DNA from: Verrucomicrobiota bacterium
GTDB lineage: Bacteria; Verrucomicrobiota; Verrucomicrobiia; Limisphaerales; UBA11358
DNA: 37,130 nucleotides
Assembly: GCA_021324235.1 (NCBI GenBank)
Contig: JAJPJM010000118.1
Coordinates: 1-37,130 of the forward strand
Reading direction: 5' to 3'
Within the stretch, counting starts at the first letter, position 1, and each line of letters starts with the position of its first letter. Below the pieces are notes generated by a model. The model searched no databases. It was not told the origin of the DNA and saw nothing but the letters and a program-made list of their open reading frames with translations. Positions 1 through 8,221 of this stretch are shown here, piece after piece. Made by a program: the position numbers and the translations under genes.

Positions 1-1736
1 AAGTTGCCGTGCGGCGGCGGCGTGGGCGTCTGCCATTCGAGCGTGGTTGAATGCCACGGATTATCGCCCACCTTTTCGCCGTGGTTGATGCTCCAGAACA
101 AATTGAGGATGAACGGGATTTGCGCAATGCCCAGCGCCACCGCCGCCCAAAGAATCCACGAGTGAAGTTCCATGATCGTGCCCGGCAGCGCGCCAATCGC
201 ATCCGGCACGCGCGCAGCGGAATAATTCGCGCCGCCGTCGGCCATGCGCCGCAACATGCCCTTGATGCCCTGCGCGAACATCGGCATGAAAACGAGGTTC
301 ATGAAAACCAGGGAACCCCAGAAGTGCACGTGTCCCCAAAATTCATTCATTTTCCGCCCCGTCATCTTCGGGAACCAATAATAGATGCCGGCGAACAGCG
401 CAAAAATTGTCCCCGGCGCAACGACGTAATGGAAGTGGGCGATGACGTAATACGTGTCGTGCAGATAAACGTCGCTGGCGTTGAAGCCGAGCGGCAGGCC
501 CGTCAGGCCGCCAATGCCGAACATCGGCAGAAACGCCAGCGCGAACAGCATCGGCGTGTTGAAACGAATCGAGCCGCCCCAAAGCGAAATAAACAGGCAG
601 GTCAGAATAATGACCGACGGAATGGAGATGATCATCGTCGTGGCCTGAAAGAACGCGGAAATCTTGGTGCCCATGCCGGTCAGATACATGTGGTGCGCCC
701 AGACGATGAACGACAGGAAACCGATGGCGAGCACCGAATACACGAGCGATTTATAACCCCAGATCGGTTTGCGGGTGTTGTTGGCAATGATTTCACAAAC
801 AATGCCCATCCCCGGCAGAATCAACACGTACACCTCCGGGTGACCCAGAAACCAAAACAGATGCTGCCACAACAACGGGCTGCCGCCGCCGCTGATGTGG
901 GCCAGTTGGCCGCCCACGGCCAGACCCGTCGGCAGAAAGAAACTGGTGTGCAAGGCATTGTCCATCAATTGCATCACCGCCGCCGCCTCCAGTGGTGGGA
1001 AGGCAAGCAACAGCAGAAACGCCGTCACGAATTGCGCCCACACAAAAAACGGCAGCCGCATCCACGTCATGCCCGGCGCGCGCAATTGAATGATGGTCGC
1101 AATGAAATTCACCGCGCCCAGCAGTGACGACGTGATGAGCAGCACCATGCCGATGATCCAGAACAACTGGCCTTCGGTGGGGATGGACGTCGCCAGCGGC
1201 GAATAGGAAGTCCAGCCCGCCTGCGCCGCGCCCCCGGGAATAAAAAAGCTGACCAGCATCACCAGGCCGCCAAGCACATAGGCCTGGTAGCTCGCCATGT
1301 TCACGCGCGGAAATGCCATGTCCGGCGCGCCAATCATCAACGGCACGACGTAATTGCCGAACGCAGCGAACGCCAGCGGCACGATCGCCAGGAACACCAT
1401 GATCGTGCCGTGCATCGCACCGAAGGAGTTGTAAAGTTCGGGCGACATCACTCCGTTGGCGGCAGGCTGGCCGAGCACCCTGGCCAAAACCGGCCCCATA
1501 ACGGGAATCGGTGAACCCGGGTGCGCGATCTGCCAGCGCATCATCAACATCAGGAAAAAGCCGAACAGCATGAAACACAGCGCCGTAAAGCCGTATTGAA
1601 TGCCGATGATTTTGTGGTCGGTCGAAAAAATGTATTTGCGCCCGAAGCCGATGTCCTCGTGATGCCCGTGGGCGCCGGACTCGTGGGTCGCCTTGTGCCC
1701 GCGGTGCGGTGGAAATTCATGAACAATCGTTTCCAT
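1..1736 (-). CDS. ctaD: Cytochrome c oxidase subunit I (3' end cut by window edge)
   Basis: Haem-copper oxidase subunit I, the membrane core that reduces oxygen and pumps protons. The ORF track omits it because the frame has no stop inside the window; I translated it from the reverse strand (METIVHEFPPHRG...). Visible family motifs are MHGTIMVF (haem a ligand), GAPDMAFPRVN (D-channel Asp and Asn), GHPEVYVLILPG (CuB His, Glu and Tyr), the VWAHHMY His pair, TGMGTK (K-channel) and HFHYV (haem ligands). Having both D- and K-channel residues makes it a type A1 oxidase. The last readable residues, LEWQTPTPPPHGN, are the usual end of the conserved domain, so only a short tail is missing. The start ATG lies 1 nt after the ctaB stop, with AAGG upstream, so it is probably translationally coupled. 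Track ORFs such as 51..1127(+) and 793..1578(-) are shadows of this gene. Confidence 0.96.
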   Translation of the reverse strand, partial: METIVHEFPPHRGHKATHESGAHGHHEDIGFGRKYIFSTDHKIIGIQYGFTALCFMLFGFFLMLMMRWQIAHPGSPIPVMGPVLARVLGQPAANGVMSPELYNSFGAMHGTIMVFLAIVPLAFAAFGNYVVPLMIGAPDMAFPRVNMASYQAYVLGGLVMLVSFFIPGGAAQAGWTSYSPLATSIPTEGQLFWIIGMVLLITSSLLGAVNFIATIIQLRAPGMTWMRLPFFVWAQFVTAFLLLLAFPPLEAAAVMQLMDNALHTSFFLPTGLAVGGQLAHISGGGSPLLWQHLFWFLGHPEVYVLILPGMGIVCEIIANNTRKPIWGYKSLVYSVLAIGFLSFIVWAHHMYLTGMGTKISAFFQATTMIISIPSVIILTCLFISLWGGSIRFNTPMLFALAFLPMFGIGGLTGLPLGFNASDVYLHDTYYVIAHFHYVVAPGTIFALFAGIYYWFPKMTGRKMNEFWGHVHFWGSLVFMNLVFMPMFAQGIKGMLRRMADGGANYSAARVPDAIGALPGTIMELHSWILWAAVALGIAQIPFILNLFWSINHGEKVGDNPWHSTTLEWQTPTPPPHGN

Positions 1737-1737
1737 G

Positions 1738-2655
1738 TTATTTTACCTTGTCCAAAACCATCACCGCCAATAACAGCGGCAGATAAAGAATCGAGGCCAG
1801 AAACAATTGACGTGCCCGTGCCAGAGTCAGTTGCCGCGAAAACTGAATGGCGCACCACACGTAACCCGCACCCAAAATCAGGGCACCCGCGAGGTAAACC
1901 GGTCCCGCCAGCTTGAACGCGAACGGACATAACGCCACCACCAGCAACGCCAGCGTGTGGCTCACGGCCTGTTGCCCCGTGCGATGGCCGTCCGGGTCGA
2001 TCGCCGGCAACATTTTGAAACCGGCGCGCGCATATTCATCGCGGTATATCCAGGCGATGGCCATGAAATGGGGAATCTGCCAGAACGCCAGAATTGCGAA
2101 CAACGCCCAGCCTTCGCCGTTCAATTCGCCGCGCGCGGCCGTCCAGCCCATCAATGGCGGCAGGGCGCCGGGTACCGCACCGACGAGTGTATTGAGCCAC
2201 GTCAAACGCTTCAGCGGCGTGTAGATGAACAAATAACTGATGAGCGTGACGGCGCCGATGACACACGTGAGCAGATTCACCCCCAGCGCGAGATAAACCA
2301 ATCCGGTCACGGCGCAAACGCCTCCAAAGAGCATTACGGTGGTGGGCTGCAGGCGGCCCGACGGCAGCGGCCGGTTTTGCGTACGACGCATTCTGGCATC
2401 GTACTCACGTTCCAGTAATTGGTTCAGTGCCGCGGCGCCCGCGGCGACCAGCGCCGTGGCCGCCAGGGTATTGAGCATGAGCGGCAGGTTCATCGGGCCG
2501 CGCCATCCGACATAAAAACCGACGAGCGTCGTCAGCAGCACGAGCGTCGTCAACCGCGCCTTGACCAAATCGGCGAAGACGGCCGCCCAACCTTTCTCCA
2601 CCATCCCAACACCGGATGCCGGAGCGCTTAATATTTCCACCGAGGCTTCTTTCAT
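1738..2655 (-). CDS. ctaB: Protohaem IX farnesyltransferase (haem O synthase)
   Basis: UbiA-family membrane prenyltransferase that adds a farnesyl group to haem B, giving haem O for the a-type oxidase encoded next to it (also called cyoE). The two Asp-rich UbiA signatures are visible: LEREYDARMRRTQNRPLPSG and, later, YRDEYARAGFKMLP. The rest is mostly hydrophobic and fits the roughly nine membrane segments of the family. The track start at 2754 would overlap ctaA by nearly 100 bases. I use the internal ATG at 2655 (MKEASVEIL), which sits 1 nt after the ctaA stop and gives a 305-residue protein of normal length. ctaD begins 1 nt after its stop, so ctaA, ctaB and ctaD are almost certainly one transcript. 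Confidence 0.95.
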   Translation of the reverse strand: MKEASVEILSAPASGVGMVEKGWAAVFADLVKARLTTLVLLTTLVGFYVGWRGPMNLPLMLNTLAATALVAAGAAALNQLLEREYDARMRRTQNRPLPSGRLQPTTVMLFGGVCAVTGLVYLALGVNLLTCVIGAVTLISYLFIYTPLKRLTWLNTLVGAVPGALPPLMGWTAARGELNGEGWALFAILAFWQIPHFMAIAWIYRDEYARAGFKMLPAIDPDGHRTGQQAVSHTLALLVVALCPFAFKLAGPVYLAGALILGAGYVWCAIQFSRQLTLARARQLFLASILYLPLLLAVMVLDKVK

Positions 2656-2656
2656 T

Positions 2657-3919
2657 TCACTTGTTTGCGGCCATGGCCGGAGCGCCTCCAAACGCGCCGG
2701 ATATTGTCGCGGCAGGCGCAATTTCAGGTAATGCCGCCGAACGGCGGAAAGCAATAGCGCACCAGAGCGCGCCTGTCACGAGCGAAAGCGCGCCACCCAG
2801 CACGTGGGCGGTCGCCACATCCGCCGCCTTGTTCGACCAGATCGTCGCCGCCCCGAGAAGGATTTGCGCCAGAATCAACCCCAGCCAGAACCATGCGAGT
2901 TTTGCCAGTGAATCGGTCTTCCCCAGTTGCCGGCGCGCCTGCCACGCACAGGTCACGGTTAAAAAGAAAATCGCCAGCGCGACGAGGCGATGGATCATCT
3001 GCAAAATAATCTGGGGAGCCGTGATCGCATTTTCCGCGATCACGTTCATGCGATGTTCATTGTAACTTTGGACGGCGGCCGGGCTGGTGTCCGGCCAGAT
3101 CTTTCCATAAGCGAGCGGGAAATCGGGGATGGCCAGGCCGGCGTGCTGCTGGCGCATGGTGGCACCGATGATCAATTGGCAGAAAATCAAAACTGTGGTG
3201 AACAAAACCAGCGTTCGCAGGTTCGTTTCGACCGGACGCGTCACCCCGTGCGCGCCCACGGCGGGCAGAGCAGCGCCCGCCCGATCGGGTCGCAGGTTTT
3301 GCCACCAGCGGCTCGTGAACAGGGCGATGGCGGCGGTCAAAACGAAGAACGATTGTCCGGCAATCGCGTGAAAAATGCCGAGCTGGGCGTCCGCCAGGAC
3401 CACCCGCAGACCGCCGAGCACCCCCTGCACCACCACCAGCAGGAACGCGGCCACACCAAGCCAGCGCATCCATCTCACTGAACGTTCACAGGACGGCCAG
3501 AAGAAACTTGCGACGTAAGAAATAAAACCTGTCGCGCCATAAAGAACGCCATCAAGCCAGCGATTTGGGAACAAAATTTCGCTGGCAATTCCGAGGATCG
3601 GCAGAATTAATCCCATCCAGCGCATGAACGGACGTGCGTTTCTCCCAAAAAGCCAAAGAGCAAGAATGGTCGTCATCAACCCGACGCCGGAGGCCATCAG
3701 CCGGTGGGTGTGTTCATAGAAGATGCCGCCGATCCACTTGGACGGTGGAAATAAAAACATGTTGTAGCCGTAGCTGTTCGGCCAGTCGGGCACCGACATG
3801 CCGGCCTCGTGACTGGTGACCAGACCGCCCGCGCCGAGCAGCAAAAAGGTGAACAGTGCCGTCAGTACGGCGAACCAATGCAGCGGCCGATTTAGCTTTA
3901 CCAACACGTTTTCAGACAT
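2657..3919 (-). CDS. ctaA: Haem A synthase, CtaA/COX15 family
   Basis: Integral membrane enzyme that oxidises the C8 methyl of haem O to give haem A. It shows the two-fold repeat of the family: the first half has GLVTSHEAGMSVPDWP and EHTHRLMASGVG, the second half AGLAIPDFPLAYG and MIHRLVALAIF. Haem-ligand histidines are visible in EHTHR, IFHAIAGQ, MIHRL and TAHVLGGA. The protein has about 420 residues and eight likely membrane spans. The track start at 3949 is a GTG; the ATG at 3919 (MSENVLVKLNRP) fits the family N-terminus better and leaves 52 nt after the cupredoxin-like gene. It feeds its product to the adjacent ctaD oxidase. Confidence 0.95.
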   Translation of the reverse strand: MSENVLVKLNRPLHWFAVLTALFTFLLLGAGGLVTSHEAGMSVPDWPNSYGYNMFLFPPSKWIGGIFYEHTHRLMASGVGLMTTILALWLFGRNARPFMRWMGLILPILGIASEILFPNRWLDGVLYGATGFISYVASFFWPSCERSVRWMRWLGVAAFLLVVVQGVLGGLRVVLADAQLGIFHAIAGQSFFVLTAAIALFTSRWWQNLRPDRAGAALPAVGAHGVTRPVETNLRTLVLFTTVLIFCQLIIGATMRQQHAGLAIPDFPLAYGKIWPDTSPAAVQSYNEHRMNVIAENAITAPQIILQMIHRLVALAIFFLTVTCAWQARRQLGKTDSLAKLAWFWLGLILAQILLGAATIWSNKAADVATAHVLGGALSLVTGALWCAIAFRRSAALPEIAPAATISGAFGGAPAMAANK

Positions 3920-3971
3920 TTTTGCAAAAGAGGGCCAACCCCGGCACACCGGAGCCGCCGCGATTTCCGGT

Positions 3972-4673
3972 TTATTTCACGTCAAACGTGAAATTCACAG
4001 TCACATCGCTGTCTTTGACTTCCACGTCCTTGGTCAGAGTGCCGAGTTTGCGGTGATCGGCCTCCACAGTGTATTTGCCCGCGGGTACGTTCTTGATGAC
4101 GAATTTGCCTTCCTTGTCACTGATGCAGTAGTACGGGCTGTCAAACACGCTCACCCAGGCAAACATCCACGGATGCACGTCGCATTTGAATTTCATAAAC
4201 ATCTCCGGCTGCGAAAAGGTGAAATCCAGGTCCGGGCCACCGGGCATTTGCACCTGGTTGGACTCCGGATTACCGGCCACGGCGGGCACACAATGAACAT
4301 TGTGAATGCACGTGTCGGAATTTTTAACCACCAGTTTTTGGCCCGTTTGCATCGCCAGAATCTGAGGCTGATACAGGCAACCTTTTTGATCCATCACCAC
4401 CGGCGGCTGATTCGCACCGGTGGATTTGCCGGTAACCCCCTTCAAGGAAACGATCGCGTCGGCCAGTTCATGATTCGGTCCGACGACATAAAAATGTGTT
4501 GTGGGGGGCGTGGTATACATCGCGCTGCAGGTGGAATCATTCATGAGCGGCGTGTAGGGCACTTCCGGCGGCGGCGTGCCATTGAGGGTAATGGTGCCAA
4601 TAATGTCCGCCGCCCGCAAAGCGGACAGGCCGGTAAGCACCGCCAGCAAAAGAACTAACGAGAATTTTTTCAT
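3972..4673 (-). CDS. Secreted cupredoxin-like protein with carboxypeptidase-regulatory-like fold
   Basis: First gene of the oxidase operon. It starts with a signal peptide (MKKFSLVLLLAVLTGLSALRA) and is about 233 residues long. The middle part holds a possible copper site: CIHNVHC followed about 50 residues later by KCDVHPWM, the Cys-x2-His-x2-Met spacing of type 1 cupredoxins. The last 45 residues (KEGKFVIKNVPAGKYTVEADH) look like a carboxypeptidase-regulatory beta-sandwich end. I use the ATG at 4673; the track start at 4718 adds 15 residues before an obvious signal peptide. Its position suggests periplasmic electron transfer or copper handling for the oxidase, but that is inference. It could instead be a structural Ig-like protein with a fortuitous metal site. 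Confidence 0.8.
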   Translation of the reverse strand: MKKFSLVLLLAVLTGLSALRAADIIGTITLNGTPPPEVPYTPLMNDSTCSAMYTTPPTTHFYVVGPNHELADAIVSLKGVTGKSTGANQPPVVMDQKGCLYQPQILAMQTGQKLVVKNSDTCIHNVHCVPAVAGNPESNQVQMPGGPDLDFTFSQPEMFMKFKCDVHPWMFAWVSVFDSPYYCISDKEGKFVIKNVPAGKYTVEADHRKLGTLTKDVEVKDSDVTVNFTFDVK

Positions 4674-4799
4674 ACTTTTTTGGCTTTCGAAGCGCAAGAA
4701 CCAGTCACAACCTAGCAACCTTGCGTGGAGTCGGCAAGAATTATGTGAAAAATTTCACAAGCGCTCATCATCAGCATTAACCCTTTGATTGGATGGCGA

Positions 4800-5288
4800 T
4801 TAACCGACGGTGTTCAAATCCGCGAGCATCCGCGCCATGGCCAGGGCCGTCTGCGCCGCTTCCGCCCCGCGGTTGTGTTTGGGATCGAGACAGCGTGCGT
4901 CCGCTTGCGCCTCGTTTTCCAAAAGGAGCACTTCGTGAATGACGGGGATTTCGTGGGCGAGCTGGATCTCCATGAGCGCGCGGCTGACCGCTTCGCCGAT
5001 GTGCGCCGCGTGGACCGTTTCGCCGCGTAAAATCACACCCAGACAAATGATGGCCGAAAGTGCGGATTGCGGTTCCATTTGGGAGACGCGGGCCAGTCGT
5101 TTGACCACGAGAGGGATTTCATACGCGCCCGGCACATGAAAGATCCGGACCCCCGAGAAGGCGCGCTGCAACTCCGCCTTGGCCGCTTGCACCATGGCGT
5201 CCACATAATGCGCATTATAGCGGGAGGCGACGATGGCAAAGCTCCCGCCACGCGCTTGACCCTTCTTCTGCTGAATCTGTCGAAGCAT
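4800..5288 (-). CDS. ribH: 6,7-dimethyl-8-ribityllumazine synthase
   Basis: Condenses 5-amino-6-ribitylaminouracil with 3,4-dihydroxy-2-butanone 4-phosphate to give the direct precursor of riboflavin, in the cytoplasm. Family motifs are VPGAYEIPLVVKRLA, GVILRGETVHAAHIGEAVS (phosphate binding and the catalytic His region) and NRGAEAAQTAL near the C-terminus. At 162 residues it has the usual length. The stretch after the catalytic His reads AAHIG where many relatives have a tyrosine-containing form, a modest deviation. ribBA, which makes its second substrate, lies upstream beyond an intervening signalling gene, so the two riboflavin genes are co-oriented but not adjacent. Confidence 0.95.
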   Translation of the reverse strand: MLRQIQQKKGQARGGSFAIVASRYNAHYVDAMVQAAKAELQRAFSGVRIFHVPGAYEIPLVVKRLARVSQMEPQSALSAIICLGVILRGETVHAAHIGEAVSRALMEIQLAHEIPVIHEVLLLENEAQADARCLDPKHNRGAEAAQTALAMARMLADLNTVG

Positions 5289-5342
5289 TCCGGGAGTTTA
5301 ACTACAAAGGAACCCGCTTGGACACAAAATTCAAAACCCCGG

Positions 5343-6629
5343 CTACTTCCTGGTATCATCCACGGACTTCCACTTGCCATCGTAAGCGGCCACCACCACA
5401 ACGTCATTGCCCAGGCCGGCCGGCTTATCGTCCGGCGCCGGCTTGTTTGCAGGTGTGTTGGCCGCCGGATTGGGCCCGGCGGCCGGTGGTTTCACCGCGC
5501 CTTCAACCGGCTTTTTCCGGATCAAAACCGTTTCTTCATCGCAGATGCGCGCGGCATCCATCAGCAACAATTCCCATCGCTCCTGGATGGTGCGCTGCGG
5601 CGGGGGCTTGAAAGGTTTTACCTGAAACTCGCCGCCTTTGAGCGAAAGCAACCGATAAAAGGCCTGGACCCCGACCAGCGTTCCCACGGCCGCATGCGTC
5701 ACCGCGCCGGCCTCAATATAAATCTGGCCGCGCAACTGCCGGTTGCGGATTTCCAGGATCGAGGAATGGCGCCCGATACATTCCATCTGGATGACCTCCT
5801 GCATCCCCACCTGTCGCAGCGCACCGCTGAAACCTTCCCGATGCGCCCATGACATCAGGTCGTTCAGAAGGTTGAAAACGACCTTGATGCCGTCGGCGGA
5901 AACCGGTTTCTCGATAAAAAGTTCGGCCCCATTTGAGAGGCAGGCGGCGCGGTTGCCTTCCGTGGCATTACCGGTCATGACGGCGATTTTGAGGCCCGGA
6001 TAACGCTGGTTGATGATGCCGAGCAATTGAATGCCGTCCACCACCGGTATTCCAATGTCCAGTACGGCCAGTTCGATCGGACTTTCCTGCAGGATGGCCA
6101 GCGCCCGGTCAGCCGTGGCGGCGCAATGAATTTCCCAGGCATTGTTGGCAAAGACGGTACACAACTTACTGAAAGTCTCCAGAAAGGCCAGACTGTCGTC
6201 CACGAACAGGATGTGGTGCTTTTTGATCGAATCACTGTCGGTTTCAGCCTTGGCCGCCGTGACCGGTTTCTGAACCGGAAACGGCGTCAGGGCCGCCGCG
6301 GGTGCGTCGGTTCGGGCCGACGGGGACGGGGGCGACGGCGTGGCGGAAAGTTCCAGGCGTAATTCGACGTGGCCAAGGCGCAACACCTGTCCCGGTTTCA
6401 ACACCGCCTCGGCAATTTTCCTGTCCTGGACAAACGTGCCGTTGGTGGAAAGCAGGTCGCGGACGACCAGTTCATGGCCCTGCAACCGGACTTCACAATG
6501 CCGGCCGGAAATCGACGCTTCGACGATCTGGAAGGTATTGCCATCCGCGCGCCCGATGGTTGCCCAGCCTCCGCTCAATTCATGGGACAAGCCGCCCAGC
6601 GCCGGTGAAACCACAACAAGTTTGGCCAT
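5343..6629 (-). CDS. FHA - response receiver - PATAN (DUF4388) signalling protein
   Basis: Three modules in one 428-residue cytoplasmic protein. Residues about 1-95 form an FHA phosphothreonine-binding domain (IGRADGNTF, ISGRHCEV, DLLSTNGTFVQD). After a Pro/Ala-rich linker, residues about 137-255 form a receiver domain with VDDS, the phospho-acceptor Asp in LAVLDIGIP, a conserved Thr (VMTGN) and Lys (IEKP). Residues about 265-360 match the PATAN/DUF4388 type (QEVIQMECIGRHSSILEI, GQIYIEAGAVTHAAVGTLVG). The tail is Pro/Ala-rich. The track start at 6815 adds 62 low-quality residues; the ATG at 6629 begins exactly at the FHA strand and has TAAGG just upstream. There is no DNA-binding output domain, so it probably acts through protein contacts. 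The partner kinase is unknown; the histidine kinase at 8222 is a nearby candidate. Confidence 0.88.
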   Translation of the reverse strand: MAKLVVVSPALGGLSHELSGGWATIGRADGNTFQIVEASISGRHCEVRLQGHELVVRDLLSTNGTFVQDRKIAEAVLKPGQVLRLGHVELRLELSATPSPPSPSARTDAPAAALTPFPVQKPVTAAKAETDSDSIKKHHILFVDDSLAFLETFSKLCTVFANNAWEIHCAATADRALAILQESPIELAVLDIGIPVVDGIQLLGIINQRYPGLKIAVMTGNATEGNRAACLSNGAELFIEKPVSADGIKVVFNLLNDLMSWAHREGFSGALRQVGMQEVIQMECIGRHSSILEIRNRQLRGQIYIEAGAVTHAAVGTLVGVQAFYRLLSLKGGEFQVKPFKPPPQRTIQERWELLLMDAARICDEETVLIRKKPVEGAVKPPAAGPNPAANTPANKPAPDDKPAGLGNDVVVVAAYDGKWKSVDDTRK

Positions 6630-6830
6630 AAACCTTACAGACTGACCCGGAGTCTGAATTATCAGGCCAAGCCGGGCAAATAAAAAGTCGGGTTGGGAAC
6701 GCCGGGGCGGGCTGACAAATGTTTCGCCACCGGGCGAGCCGTTCCGGCTTTGAATGGTTTTTGCATGATCAAGGCAGTTTACGATCTGTGATCGTAGGAC
6801 CAATGGGCACATCAATCTTCAATCGTAAAT

Positions 6831-8030
6831 TCAAAGCAAGTGCCCCATCTTCTGCCGTTTGGTTTTCAAATACTTCTCATTGTGCGGGTTGGGCTTCACC
6901 CGAATCGGCACCTGTTCGACGATTTTCAGTCCATAGCCTTCCAGCCCGACGATTTTCTTCGGATTGTTCGTCAGCAGGCGGATGGTTTTCAGTCCGAGGT
7001 CAACGAGGATTTGCGCGCCGAGGCCATATTCGCGCAGGTCCATTTCATAGCCGAGCTTCTGGTTCGCCTCGACGGTGTCATAGCCCTGTTCCTGCAGCTT
7101 GTAGGCCTTGATTTTCGGCGCGAGGCCGATGCCGCGGCCCTCCTGCCGCATATAGACAATCACGCCCCGCCCTGCCCCGGTCACCTGCCGCATGGCCTGA
7201 TGCAGTTGCGACCCGCAATCGCAACGGCGCGAACCGAACACGTCGCCGGTCAGGCATTCGCTGTGAACGCGCACAAAAACCTTTTCCCGGCCGGCCACAT
7301 CGCCGTGAACGAGCGCCAGGTGATGCTGGCCGTCCAGCTTGGAGCGATATAAATGCAAATCGAAATCGCCGTAATCGGTCGGCAACTTCACGACTTCGAC
7401 GTGCTCAACCAATTTTTCACGTGTGCGGCGGTACTCAATCAAGTCGGCAATGGTGCAAATTTTCAGGCGATGTTTTTTGGCGAAATGACGCAACTGCGAC
7501 AATCGCGCCATGGTGCCGTCATCGTTCAGGATTTCACAAAGCACGCCGATGGGTCGCAATCCGGCGAGTCGCACGAGATCCACCGCCGCCTCGGTATGAC
7601 CGGCGCGCTGCAGGACACCGCCCGGCCGCGCCCGCAGGGGGAAAACATGGCCAGGCTGGACCAAATCATCGGGCACGGCCGTCGGCGCCGCCATGATTTG
7701 AATGGTCCGGGCGCGGTCGGCGGCGCTGATGCCGGTGGTGATGCCGCGCGCGGCGTCCACGCTCACCTGAAAATCGGTGCGAAAATTTTCGCGGTTTTGA
7801 TGCACCATGCGGTCAATGCCCAGTTGCTGCAGCCGTTCTACGTTCGTCGGCACGCAAATCAGGCCACGGCCGTGTTTGGCCATGAAATTCACCGCGGCGG
7901 GCGTGACGAACTGTCCGGCCAGGATTAAATCCCCCTCATTCTCGCGATCGGCATCGTCCACAACGATAACCAGTTTGCCGCGGCGGATGTCGGCGATGAT
8001 GGATTCGATGCTGTCAAAAGTATTTTTCAT
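6831..8030 (-). CDS. ribBA: Bifunctional 3,4-dihydroxy-2-butanone-4-phosphate synthase / GTP cyclohydrolase II
   Basis: Catalyses both entry reactions of riboflavin synthesis. The N-terminal half is the RibB domain (VVDDADRENEGDLILAGQF, RPGGVLQRAGHTEAAVDL). The C-terminal half is the RibA domain with the zinc-binding Cys set in SECLTGDVFGSRRCDCGSQ and the RQEGRGIGL loop. It is 399 residues, normal for the fusion. The ATG at 8030 (MKNTFDSIE) is used; the track start at 8108 adds 26 Arg-rich residues with no family match. I looked for an FMN riboswitch in the 191 bases upstream and did not recognise one by eye. It is divergent from the histidine kinase at 8222. Confidence 0.96.
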   Translation of the reverse strand: MKNTFDSIESIIADIRRGKLVIVVDDADRENEGDLILAGQFVTPAAVNFMAKHGRGLICVPTNVERLQQLGIDRMVHQNRENFRTDFQVSVDAARGITTGISAADRARTIQIMAAPTAVPDDLVQPGHVFPLRARPGGVLQRAGHTEAAVDLVRLAGLRPIGVLCEILNDDGTMARLSQLRHFAKKHRLKICTIADLIEYRRTREKLVEHVEVVKLPTDYGDFDLHLYRSKLDGQHHLALVHGDVAGREKVFVRVHSECLTGDVFGSRRCDCGSQLHQAMRQVTGAGRGVIVYMRQEGRGIGLAPKIKAYKLQEQGYDTVEANQKLGYEMDLREYGLGAQILVDLGLKTIRLLTNNPKKIVGLEGYGLKIVEQVPIRVKPNPHNEKYLKTKRQKMGHLL

Positions 8031-8221
8031 TTGGCGGGGACCAGCGTAATCCCGGAAAGCCCGGACGTCAGCCGCAAAACGTCGCCGTTTTCGCAGATGC
8101 GAAGGCACGATTTTAGCTTTTTTTGTTTGTCGCCGCGCAATCGCGATTTAATATGGCGCGACCATTGGGTTTGGAATCAACAAAGGCAGGGGCAACGGGC
8201 GCCAGAAGGTTGTTTTGATTT

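Noticed and set aside
51-1127. 358-codon plus-strand ORF, the longest in the first kilobase
   Set aside because: It is antisense to ctaD. The translation is Arg/His/Gln-rich with no domain, while the opposite strand gives an unmistakable haem-copper oxidase.
6781-6795. Hairpin ACGATC-TGT-GATCGT near the end of ribBA
   Set aside because: The stem is only 6 bp and AT-containing, with no T run on the minus strand; too weak to call a terminator.
8031-8221. Possible FMN riboswitch upstream of ribBA
   Set aside because: I looked for the conserved RFN-element blocks on the minus strand and did not find them. A covariance-model search would settle this.
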